The notes below the pieces were generated by a model. The model saw only the letters and a program-made list of their open reading frames with translations, searched no databases and had not been told where the DNA came from. From assembly GCF_020085105.1 (NCBI RefSeq), contig NC_058063.1:12739651-12803650 (forward strand): a stretch of 64,000 bases of DNA. Direction: 5' to 3'. Positions 1-10,100 of the stretch are shown one piece after another. Source of the stretch: Siniperca chuatsi. Taxonomy: Eukaryota > Chordata > Actinopteri > Centrarchiformes > Sinipercidae. The translations under genes were made by a program, and so were the position numbers. Each line of letters begins with the position of its first letter. Positions within the stretch are counted from its first letter, which is position 1.

Positions 1-333
1 GCCGTCTCATGGTTCAGAGAAATTATAATAATTGAAATGATCAGGTGAATATGTGCAGTGTGGTGTTAGCAAAGGACAAACTATAATGTGACTGTGCACT
101 GTGTCTCTAATCTGATCTAATGGTGTGACACATCTGCATCTTTCTGGTCTGTAGAGGACAACAACTCTAATGAGTCTGGATGCAGAGATGATATGCAGGC
201 TGTGTTGTAACCTTATTGGGCCACTCACGAGGTAATTGCTCAAGCTGTATTGTTAAAAGTGGGTTCATTTATCTTTGTTGTTGTACAGGAGTTTTGCAGT
301 AAATTAAATGATTTATGAGTTACTATCAATTCG
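1..333. other. gpr78 intron 2 sequence, no exon seen
   Basis: AT-rich sequence after the exon 2 donor on the minus strand. I searched it for TM7 (an NPxxY-like or CLAYSKAxxDPF-like stretch) in all minus frames and saw none, so exon 3 is outside the window. Confidence 0.6.
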
Positions 334-339
334 CCTTAC

Positions 340-453
340 CTTGTAATTACATAAGGAGCAAAGCAGATGATGAATGAGCCGATGAAGATGCTGATCTTCT
401 TTGTGGCTCTCTGCTTTCTGCTCTTTTGCTCAGCTAAACATCTTTGTTTCACG
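340..453 (-). CDS. gpr78: gpr78 coding exon 2 (residues 224-261 plus 2 nt)
   Basis: Acceptor TTTTCAG|CGTGAAAC and donor ACAAG|GTAAGG. It reads SVKQRCLAEQKSRKQ, then the ATKKI..IGSFIICFAPYVIT block typical of TM6 in GPR26/78. It is too short for a long ORF and was found by extending the receptor across the splice junction. Confidence 0.87.
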
Positions 454-1239
454 CTGAAAACAACAAAATACGTTCAAGGCTTTTTCAAAACAGTGACAAG
501 ACTATGGGTTATAAATTGAAAGGGCTATGAGGAAACATGCATATAAATAAATGCGTTAGGTGAACTACCTTGGGTGAATGTCGACCAGTAGGAAAAGAGT
601 CTGCATGGTGATAATGTCAATCCTCTTGCAATGAAACCTGGCGACTTTCAACACCTTCAGGTAGGTGAAGCACAAGATGAGCAGGGAGAGCATGAAACTA
701 GTGGCGTGGAAAACGACGGTGAAAATTGTGAACTTAATCCTGTCGCTGCCTTCCTCGCTCGGCTGCAAGGTGCAGGACGCGTAAACGTCGCTGTAGTCGA
801 CCCAGGAGAAGAGCAGCGCCGTCAGGGAGAAGGTGAAGGAGTGGAGCCAGGAGTAGCACACCATGATCAGCGCGTCCTTGTAGCGCATTTTAGTGGAGTA
901 ACTGAGCGGGAAGACCACCGCTATCCACCGGTCTATGCTGAGGGCTGCCATGCTCAGCATGGTGTTTGCGGTCAGAAAAGTCTCCAGAAAGCTCACCGTG
1001 TGGCAAACGCAATCCCCAAAAGGCTGCTGGTTCCTGATAATCCCCACCAAAGTGGCCGGCATGTTCAAAACGGTGATGAGTATGTTGCAGAAGGACAAGT
1101 TCATGGTGAAAACACCGGGCACCTGTCGGCGTATCTCGGTGCTGTGGACGAAACATAGCAGCACCAACAAGTTTGACAACAGCGAGACGACCGCGACCAC
1201 GACGATGAACAAAGCGAAAATGATTTCAGCAAAGTCCAT
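340..1239 (-). CDS. gpr78: Orphan class-A GPCR of the GPR26/GPR78 pair (3'-partial, coding exons 1-2)
   Basis: Constitutively active type orphan receptor of the plasma membrane; GPR26 and GPR78 are known as Gs-coupled paralogues. Coding exons are 569-1239 and 340-453, joined in phase (AG|C gives Ser224) and encoding 261 residues. These cover TM1 to TM6; TM7 and the tail must lie off the left edge. The start is the Met of MDFAEIIF, which aligns with the human GPR26 N-terminus without gaps and sits in a good Kozak context (AGACATGG). Visible motifs are NLS at 47-49 in TM2, the TM3 cysteine C79 and its ECL2 partner C156, DRW at 103-105 in place of DRY, the TM3/ICL2 stretch FPLSY, and CFAPY in TM6. 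Intracellular loop 3 is basic (QKSRKQRATKK). By residue similarity it looks slightly more like GPR26, but the trmt44 neighbour is the human GPR78 neighbour, so gpr78 is preferred. Family is certain; the paralogue is inferred from synteny. Confidence 0.85.
569..1239 (-). CDS. gpr78: gpr78 coding exon 1 (residues 1-223 plus 2 nt)
   Basis: Runs from ATG at 1239 to the donor AAG|GTAGTT (GT at 568-567). It encodes TM1 to TM5 and the start of the third intracellular loop, ending IHP + AG. The phase-2 end matches the next exon. Confidence 0.88.
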
Positions 1240-2735
1240 GTCTCACTCCAGAAAGTCCACTCTCGGGTTACCTGCGCCTGTTGTTGATAATAAGCACTTA
1301 AACTCAACCATGGTCACCCGTCGCTCATCCCTCCTGCAGCTCCCAAAATTCATTTCAATTAAATCCTCTTGTGTCCGCACGCCGCCGTCCTCTCCAACTT
1401 CCACGAGCTCTGTCCAGCGTGCTGAACCGAGCCGCCACCATCTCCCTCGTCAAACTTACCGATTAATTCCCATTAACGTCCGACAAGTGCAGGAGCGAAG
1501 CTTTGCGAAGTGAAGCAGGGCGTGTGTGGCATGTCTTTCAGCAGCTACGACCATTCAAAACCTCATCAGATACAGGTCTGGTAGGGGACTGAGGAGGACC
1601 AGGAGAGACAGCAGCATGCCTGTTGAAATGACTGGTCCTTTTTACATATCACGTGAAGAATCACAGCCAGAGACATGGGAACAACTTGTCCTAGTCACAA
1701 AACAATCCAAAGTCACACCTTATTTTCTACATATTGGAGTATTTCAATGTTGAGTTTTCCCCCTCTGCCCGTTGTTTGATTTCCTTGCGCAAACTTGTGC
1801 GCAAATACAATCATGCCGCATAAATGATTCAAGTGCGAGTTTCTTGTGTCGTCTGCATTGATCAAGCCTTACTCAAAATCAATGTGGATGTATGGAAGTG
1901 AAAGGGCGCAGAGAAATCCAGGGGTGTGCTTCTGGATAATTGGAGACGCTTTGCCTGACCAAATGGCACCAGGTGCACACGCGCGCCGGAGAGGCACGGG
2001 GGCAAATAGATCCTTTTCCTGAAATTAATTATTTATAGCCCAGTGGCTACTGTAGATTCACTATGTGCAATCATAATGTGTGTCTGGTAGACTATGACCT
2101 AAAATCATAATTTGTTTTTTAATCTTTGGCCAATATGATTTTGTGGTTGTGAAGACTGAAATGTAGGTGCATTTCAAACTGCAGAAACATGTTCTAAAGA
2201 GGAAACTTAGATGGCTTATTTTCTTAATTTCTACACTGGGGACTGGGAGGACACTGAACAGTGCCACTGCCAACTAAAACCCCCTTATTTTCTATTATTT
2301 CCTGTTTAGTAATTTTGTTGGACAATAAAGCAAATCGTCAATCAACTAAACAAAAAATTCATTCAAGTTTGATTGTTTTTAAAAAGGTGCTCACAAAGAA
2401 AATTTGAGTACAAAGTCTTTCACATCCACTGTTCCATCTTCCCATGAACCAAAAGCCTTGTGGCAGAAGTAGATGCTTTAATCCTTGCAGCAGATTTTTA
2501 GTGAAGTATGACTTCAAGTAGTTGACAGTTGAACCGGTGTTTTAGTGTCAAATCTTGTGAAAATATGGAACACTGGACGTTCACGTAGTTTCTTGGCAGC
2601 AGAAGTACCAGCCATGATTTATGTGCGTTCTCCAGGATCAGAAAATAAATTGGAAAACACCCTTTGTGCTTTCTCACAAAAAAGGCAAAAGAGGCAGCCC
2701 ATTATTACAGATTAAGTAATTACTACACTTTTTAA
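1240..2735. other. 5' flank of gpr78, no gene recognised
   Basis: Contains the gpr78 5' UTR and presumably its promoter on the minus strand. The first 250 bases upstream of the ATG are GC-richer (for example CGCCGCCGTCCTCTCC near 1380), consistent with a CpG-rich start region. A GC-rich patch with GCGCGCC lies near 1981. No second gene, repeat with clear ends or RNA gene was seen. Short overlapping ORFs on both strands near 1.1-1.5 kb are shadows of the receptor exon. Confidence 0.5.
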
Positions 2736-3330
2736 AAATATGACACCCTTTAAAAGGCGCTGTGACTGATGGATTTTTTCATAATTAAATAATCATTTAC
2801 TGATGCTTTATAGATCAAATATAAGCCATTAGCAAGAAGTTTGAAGTTGCCTGATTGTGAATGAGCACTTTGTTTGGTTTTTATCCTTGCTACTGAATTT
2901 GGTAATAATGCAGTTATAAATCTTGTTAATCCATTAATAAATGCTCATGAGTCAGTAGCTATGAATATTAGCAACTCATTAATAAACTGTTTTTACAATA
3001 ATCTATCCAGTCTGCAGCTGTAAACATTAGTAAGCTATTTAATAAATGGATTTTGGTCCAAACCTTTCCCAGAAGCTAAGGGATGTAATGATCCTTTAGA
3101 GCTAGCTAACTTGTCAACTCCAAAGCTGTTCCTATTAATGGCTTCTAACAGATCTATAACGGATTAGTAAATGATTTATTATCCATTAATAAAGCCATTA
3201 GTTACAATGTATTAACCCTTTAGAAATGGGGTGGTCCCAAAACACCAGACAAAGGCATTGTTCACAACCTGGCAACTCAAAACCTGTTCTTGTTAATAAC
3301 TTACAACTTAAAAACCCTTTATAAAGGTTG
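2736..3330. repeat. Degenerate dispersed repeat rich in ATTAATAAA-type units
   Basis: The segment repeats variants of CCATTAATAAA and ATTAGTAA on both strands, interspersed with TTAATAACT and CCCTTTATAAAGG. Similar AT-rich multi-copy segments occur in teleost genomes. No coding potential or clear termini were seen. Confidence 0.45.
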
Positions 3331-3744
3331 ATTGATCAGAAAGTGGTACCCCACATGGCTATTCTTACTTTCTTTGTTCATCTTTTCATTTGTTTTCTCT
3401 AAGAAGGTAAGAACATGTTCACCACTGTCCCCAAAAACCAGCACCTTATGTTTCTTTAGTTTTTTATGTGCGACCACAGATGGGTGACAAACTAAAGAAG
3501 AAAACTCTGAATAAATCAGTGGAGAACCATAACGAATGCAGATGCTTCCACACAGGTGCACTGCATGGTACAGTTAAGCAATAGCTCTGTGGCACCTATA
3601 CATGCCGAGCAGGCCCAGTTGATTCTGATTTTGTATCAAGATGGGAAGAGGACAAGATCTAAGTGACTTTGAAAGAGGGCTCATTGTTGGTGCGCGGTCG
3701 GCGGGAGCTTAAGTCACAAAGACTGCTCAACTGGCTCGTGTTTC

Positions 3745-4221
3745 CCTCATGGTTTTGAGGGTTATGTTTAGTCATTTCCTGTTTTATTTTGTAGACTCAC
3801 CTCTCCTCTTGTGTCTTGCAGTTTTACTTCCTGTCTTGTGTGGTTTTTCCCTCCAGTTTCGATTGTTTGCCCTGCTTTGATTGGTTTCACCTGTGTCTCG
3901 TTGTCTCACCTCACCTGAGTGTATTTAGTCTGTGTCCTCGGCTCTTTGTCAGATTGACAATGTATCTATGTCAAGCGCCCTGGCATTTAGTACCTGTGTG
4001 TTTCTGTATACTTCCCTAGGACTTTGCCTGTTTTGGATTTTGCCTGCTCCCTGTTGGACTTGTGTGCCTGTTCTGGACTGCTGACCTGTTGTGAGTGACT
4101 TTAGCCTGCCAGTATCAGTGTAAGTGTTTTTCCTTCCATTAAAATTGTCAAACTGCACTTGCTCCACTTCTGTGTCTGTGTTTTGGGTCCAAAACCTTGT
4201 GTTCCTGCTTGACACACAACA
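3745..4221 (+). mobile_element. Solo LTR of a Ty3/gypsy-like retrotransposon inserted in the Tc1 relic
   Basis: A 477-bp segment interrupts the transposase reading after LARVS. It is flanked on both sides by GTTTC (3740-3744 and 4222-4226), a 5-bp target duplication. The body looks like fish gypsy LTRs: a T-rich 5' half with TCATTTCCTGTTTTATTTTG, a GTGTATTTAGTC box, then repeated CCTGTT(T/C)TGGA stretches and a TTCCATTAAAATTGTC polyadenylation-like block before a short 3' end. No internal gag or pol sequence is present, so it is a recombined solo LTR. The first two bases (CC rather than TG) appear mutated. Confidence 0.65.
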
Positions 4222-4570
4222 GTTTCAATAGGAACAGTAACTAAAGTGACATCTGCATTTAGATCTATGGGAAAGGCCACAGTAAATACGGTTACAGCTG
4301 CTCACTATCACATCGCTGAACACTTGAGAATAGAAGTACTAAGCAAATCAAAATATAATACAGGTAAGATAAATTAGGTACAAAGTGGATATAAGTATAA
4401 AAGCTAAAATAAGTAAGTACCAAAGTGGATTTAGAGGTTAAGTATGTACAGTATAATACAATGTAATAGTGCAATAATGAGTACTGTTAAGTGTAGCTTA
4501 TTAAGATGATTGAGATGGTGGATATTGCACAGCAGTAATAGAAGTATGAATAAATATCAGGCAGAACAGT

Positions 4571-4619
4571 CTACTATAAATATCCCTCTCTATTACATAG
4601 AGAGGGATAATTATAGTAG
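4571..4619. repeat. Near-perfect inverted repeat (23-bp arms, 3-base loop)
   Basis: Arms 4571-4593 and 4597-4619 pair around TAC, reading CTACTATAAATATCCCTC on the left and its complement on the right, with one mismatched position in the inner AT part. It lies in AT-rich sequence within the Tc1 relic. Confidence 0.75.
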
Positions 4620-5275
4620 GGTTGCAGTGCATAAACCCCTCATTACAAAGCTGGATGCATATTTGAGAGTTACGTGATGCAAAAACCATAGGCAGTGGTC
4701 TACAGAGATGTGGGGGAAAAGTGTGATCTGACCAGATGAGTCATCCTTCACCATATTCTCGACGATGTGTGGCGTACACAAAGAGAACAGTAAAGGCCTC
4801 AATGCTTGACCCCCAACAGTGAGGGGATCCGGTGGCTCTGTTATGCTGTAGGGGGCATTTTGCTGCCATGGTGTGGTTCCACTCTTTCCCTTAGAGGGAA
4901 GGGTCACTGCAAATCAATACAAAGCTGTTCTGAGTGATCACCTCTTAACCTGTGATGAAATATTTCAATCCTGATGGGAGTGGTCTCTTCCAGGATGAAA
5001 TTGCCCCCATCCATGGGACACGAGGGGTCACAGAGTGGCTTAAGTATGAAAATGACATGAATCATATGCTATGACCTTTGCAGTCACCAGATCTCCCAAC
5101 CCAACTGAACACGATCATCAAAACATCAAATGAGGGAATGTGTTTTGGAAGAATGGCATCCATCCCTCCAGTAGAGATCCAGAGACTTGTAGAATTGAAG
5201 CTGTGGTGGCCCAGCACCTTTTTTAATAAGATACTTTTATGTTGGTTTTTCCTTCTAATTTAAATTGGAGCAGCA

Positions 5276-6431
5276 TACTGTAACAACTGACGTGCACTAA
5301 AGAAATGTTTGCTCGTTACTGAGTCATGCCCAGTTCTGGAGAAGCTTGTGTAGACAGTGACTCACTGGGGGCAGACACAGCCTGCAGGGGTTTTGTATGT
5401 CTTTTTTTGTTTTTTCTTTGGTTTTCATTCGCTTCATACTCCCACTTGTTATGAGGCTATAGCTGGGCTGCATCCCCATTCCCTCCAATTAAGTGCACTC
5501 TTTTATTTATTGAAGAGTCATACAGTATCAGAGGATTCACTTTACTCACCTGCCTCGCTCGTGGCAGTGACAGTTGAGTATTTAAAGTGATTAGGTGAGT
5601 CCTCATTAAATGTATTTAGGGAAACCCTGAGGAGAACTCTGTGAAGCAACTGACTCTTAAAGCTAGGGTAGGAAATGTATTTCAGAAGCATTTTTTGTTG
5701 TTGAAATTCTCTTTACATCCCAACAGCAATCAATAAATCAAATGCTATGGAAAAGCAAAAAAAAAGGGGGGGGGGGGTCTGTAATAAGCCCAGCCAATCA
5801 TTTCATTTGGGCCTGAAATGATTGACTGGCCTGTCTACCTACCTGGATGCACTCATTGCACTTGAAAATGTGTTTTGAAGGGAGGCGGTGGGATCATTTT
5901 CAGTTGGATCAAAAATCTATTTCTTGCTAGTTACCTACCCTAGATTTAAAAGCATAATCACAGCAGTCTTTCTCAAATGCTGTATTCCAGCAGTAATTAA
6001 GCTACTACAGCACTGAGGGTGTGTATGTGCCAGTGTGTTTTTAATGTGTTTGTGTGTGTGTGCACACAAGTCAGAGAGACAAAGCAGCAGTGGGTGATGT
6101 CAGTCACCTACAAAAGAGTGATCAAATGCCTGGGAGAAAGCTACAGCTGGGCTCCTGGGGGAGAAAGTGCAAAGCTATTTATAGGCCTGATGGGGTGTCA
6201 CCTCCAATATAACTCTCAGCGCTGGTTTATTACCTAACCGAGGTATCAGAGCGAAGCACTGAACACAGCTGTAGAACCACAAATGAGATTGCTTTTAGAT
6301 GATGCTTTTATGTGTGAGTAATCAGCCACTGCAGTTTTAGGTATCCTCCAAAATGTCTCAAGGAAGTGTAACCGTCGTAACAAATTAATTCAAACACTGC
6401 GACTGTAAAATGCCCCACTAATCAACATTTG
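5276..6431. other. Intergenic, homopolymer A9G12 only
   Basis: No gene recognised. The only notable structure is a purine homopolymer, nine A then twelve G (about 5757-5777). A TG-rich microsatellite-like stretch lies near 6015-6065. Confidence 0.5.
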
Positions 6432-6680
6432 GGCTGCAACTAATGATTAGTTTGACTTATTAACTGTTTAGTTCAGAAAATGGTGAGAAATAGCCCATCA
6501 CAAATCCCCAGAGGCAAAGGTGTCATATTAAAGTTGCATTTTATCAGACCAACAGTCCACAACACAAAGATACTCAATTTACAACGCAAATCCTCACATT
6601 TCAGAAGCTGGAACCAGCAAATGTTTGGCATTTGTGCTTGATAAATAACTTAAATGATTAAGCCCTAGTACACAATTGAT
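6432..6680 (+). repeat. Dispersed non-autonomous element, family A copy
   Basis: Starts GGGCTGCAACTAATGATTAG and ends near AAGCCCTAGTAC. The middle shares ordered blocks (ACCAACAGTCC, ACACAAAGATACTCAATTTAC, TCAGAAGCTGGAACCAG) with copies at 32912-33680, 39605-39989 and 50030-50310. The termini with GGGCTGCAAC/AGTTGCAGCCCT suggest a TIR element (hAT- or Tc1-like MITE). Confidence 0.65.
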
Positions 6681-6734
6681 AACAGCTCAGCTGTACATCA
6701 GATTGATCAACTGCTAGTGCTGAAATCAGTAAGA

Positions 6735-7140
6735 GAAACAAGAATGGATTGATTGCCATGAAATTTGGTACAGACATTAATGGTCACACTATGGCTCTAG
6801 TGGATGCCACTAGGATCTAATTTTATTTTCTTAGAAAGACCAAGGAAAGAGATGCTGATTGAGAGATTGCATTGAGTTACAAAAGCGACGGGAACCGACC
6901 ATCCAACCGACAGGCATTGCCATCTTCAGAGCCATTCCGTTAGCATGGCAAAACAAGACTATGCCAAAAGCCATGCTAGTGTCTCTGAGACGGTACTTGC
7001 TAATGCTGGTTAGGCAGGTATAATGTTTACCATCTCAGCTTCTCATGTTCGTGTACTAAAATTTGCTAATTAGCACTACTAAGTACAGCTGATGGGAATG
7101 TCATTAGGTTTGCAAGTATTTGGTCATAAACCAATGTAGG
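6735..7140 (+). repeat. Dispersed repeat, family C copy
   Basis: Contains the blocks ATGAAATTTGGTACAGACAT, a GCTAATGCTGGTTAG/ATAATGTTTACCATCTCAG stretch and TTTGCTAATTAGCAC, in the same order as copies at 39990-40310 and 61627-61915. It is a well-spread teleost repeat type. No ORF. Confidence 0.6.
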
Positions 7141-10100
7141 AGCCGTATTTAAGTGCATTTCTGTTTACATAGTTTATTGAATTTTTATATTTGTGTTTTG
7201 TAAGTGTGCACCCTCTCTGGGTGTGAGGGGGCTATTCTATTAGTTGGTGAGGAGAAGGCGGGTGATAGCAGATACTGTCACTGACGAGTTGTAGTGGCAA
7301 AAACTTGGTTGGGTTTTTCCTTTGACCTCTGTTCCAATTTGCTTTCACCACAGTGTGTGCAGTATGCCAGACTCACAGCCTTTCTTAAAAATGATTCCAA
7401 AGAGTATTCACTGTTGCTTAAAATCTATTGCAAAATAAACATAATATGAAAATAAGATGCAGTTGTTAGTTTTTTGTTTTGTTTTTTTTGAGTTTTTTTT
7501 TTTTTTTTAAACTGTAGTGTGAGCGGATTAATGGAATCTGCAATGGACTTTATTTGTCTTGCGAAACCCTTGTGGGGCTTCTGAGCCTCTGGCTGGGAAT
7601 CACTGTCTTAGTCCATGAACAAATATTTTGATCGCTTAATTGCGCAAGTCATTACCAAAGAAAAGTGTCAAACACTCTCTGGTTTCCTCTTCTGAAATGT
7701 GAGGAGTTGGTTGGCCAAAACAAGCAATTTGAAAATTAAATGTCTTGTGGTGGACTTTCTTTCTTTCTTTATTTATACTATTCTGATATTTTGCAGACTA
7801 TACAAGTAATTGGTTAATAGTGAAAATAATCAACTGATTAATCAATAATTGCAGTCCTACTAATCTACTTGAAGCTGACAAAACCAGGCTTATATTAGAC
7901 AACTCTGTTAAATTAAACTGAATCATGAGTGTACAGTGCACAAATGGCACAACACAATAAGTGTGAGAGAGCAAGACTGGAACAAAGCACACTGAGAGCA
8001 AAATGGATCTCTGTGGGCACTTGACGACCTCAGCCTTATAACAGACTGCTCGGAAAGCTTTCAACTTTCCATTCTAACCAATGATCTTACATAACAGCAT
8101 CTGACCTTCATACAAACAACATCCTGATCACCCTCAGGCAGCAAGAGAAGTGCCTTGGATGTTCAGAAAAAGTGTGATCTCAGCACAGTAACGAAATCCC
8201 CCCGCGGCCCTCCAGGTACCTGGAATATCACTTGGAGCTTGAACTTTTTTTTTTTTTTTTTAAATTCACTGCCTTTACAGTGTCCCGAGAGCAGAGTACT
8301 ACCGGAGGGAAGGGGGGGATCTCAGGTCATGCATTAGGTAGCTTGGCAGTTGGTATGTCTTGTCTCTGAGTCAGATACACAAAATACAGTAGTGGGTAAC
8401 ATGATGCCTTTGGACAGACTCTTAAGCCTTAATACTCTTTTATCATGTGCTATTCAACCACTAAATCATTCATAGATCAGACTAGATATTGTGATATATA
8501 TAATTTTTAGCCTGTTTACTACTAAATGTACCCTTTTGTGTTATTGCCAACCATTTCCCAACTAAAAGATACTAAGATAATCCATCAAAATGAGCATTTA
8601 GTCACCTTTATTTAGTTTGACTTTTCCTTTTTATAAGTGTTGTTATTGGGTGATTAGTACAAAAGACAAAGATGCACTAAGTGACTGGACTTCTTGAAAA
8701 AGGAAAAATTAAACTATTTGTGGGGTTTGTTTTGTTTTAAGACTTATGTCTTCAGTAGGAACAAATGGGCTTGAAGCTCAAAGTATTGACAAAAGGACTA
8801 ACAGTGTGGGTTTTGGTCTTTTTTTGGGAGGGGTTGGACAATAAGAAATATATGAAATAACATTAGCTCCATACTTTAAGTCTTCATTGTTGTAGTTTCC
8901 CACAACATAACTTGGCTAAAATACTAAAAGTAACTGAATGTGATGGATTATCTATTTCAAGCAAGTTTCAGTTCTCTGCAAGTTGATTTTCATATCATTG
9001 AAATTAATTTAACCACTGGCTGCCTCGAAGGTAGAATATCAATTTAAAATCTATTTGTAACGCTTTGGAAAATGAACTAAAACATTCAAAACCACCAGTA
9101 CGGTCCTAATTTAGCATACACTTCATCAACTTGTCTCTCTGCTCAGTTGCCTCCAGGTGTGTGTGTGTGTGTGTATAAATAGCTTGGTCAATCTGCAGGT
9201 TTGCAAATATGAGATCTCTTTATATTAACACTGAATATAGTTAAATGTTGTTCCTTCACTCAAAAGAGAACCATATGCAGTCTAAAGAGTAGCTTGTATA
9301 TTTTAGGCCTAATTTTGCACAAGCTACAGCAGCAATTGCAAATTCAGGTATTTGCAGTCAGCCCCTCAGTCTGCAATCTGCTGACAATTTGCATCACTTA
9401 ACTCATTCTTTAGGCACAATTTTTAATACTGCCCTTTTTCTCTATATTTTGGAAGTCGCTCTTATGATGTGGTCTTGTTTCTACATTTGTTTTTGTTTTG
9501 TTTTTTGGGGGGTGGGGGCGGTTGTATGTAAATGTGCTTAAAGTGACATTTTTACTGCTTCTCTTGTGGCTATATGCATATGATAAATTGGTGGCTAATT
9601 CGCATATATCCATAGGTCACTTGTAAATAAAAAGCAGCACATTTGGTGCCTATTGGTGGTAGTTTGAGTTATTTTGTAGTATTATTTGAGACTGTTCATG
9701 TTGCTCATTAAGTCAGTACAAGGATGGGGATATGAATAGGGTTAGAAACAAGGCCATAAGTCATTAACCTTTTAAAGCGTGTCATGCTCAGATTCGTACT
9801 CCAATAATCCATGTACAGATTAATAATTGATCTTAAGGTTAGTGATACTTTGAAAAACAATCCCTGGGAGTAACCAAACCATCTTATATTTCATTCATTT
9901 ATCAACCAGCCCACATGAAGTAAAAGACCACAGCTCCCACCTTACACGTCATAATGTCGGAAATGTGCCTAAAACAGACATTTCCTTCATACTGCTTGAG
10001 CTACGATTTGTTAAATTTGTTTTTTATTGCAGATAGATAGATAGATAGATAGATAGAGATATTCTGCTCACCAGAGCAACCTGCTGGGAAGTAACCAGTG

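Larger units (their letters stand above)
3570..5275 (+). pseudogene. Tc1/mariner-type transposase relic, multiply interrupted
   Basis: Decayed DNA-transposon transposase read in plus-strand fragments. The N-terminal helix-turn-helix start is at 3641 (MGRGQDLSDFERGLIVGARS, then an in-frame TAA). The catalytic region near 4725 keeps the family signature WSDESSFTIF, followed near 4830 by SGGSVMLWGAF and GVVPL. A remnant of the NPTEH motif of the last catalytic block is near 5100. Frames shift repeatedly and stops are common, so no functional enzyme is possible. The 3' end (AAGATACTTTTATGTTGG at about 5227) resembles Tc1 tails. Terminal inverted repeats were not identified with certainty. It is interrupted by a solo LTR at 3745-4221 and by an AT-rich segment with a hairpin near 4.57 kb. 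Confidence 0.8.

Noticed and set aside
631..1513. Plus-strand and second minus-strand ORFs over the GPCR exon
   Set aside because: They are antisense or frame-shifted shadows of the GPR26/78 exon, which has strong family motifs in one frame only.
3816..4215. Two ORFs on opposite strands in the LTR
   Set aside because: Lie within the solo LTR, which is non-coding and low in A on one strand.
7560..7610. Right end of a second hAT-like MITE (GGCTGGGAATCACTG)
   Set aside because: No matching left terminus or target duplication was found within about 2 kb, so it is not called as an element.
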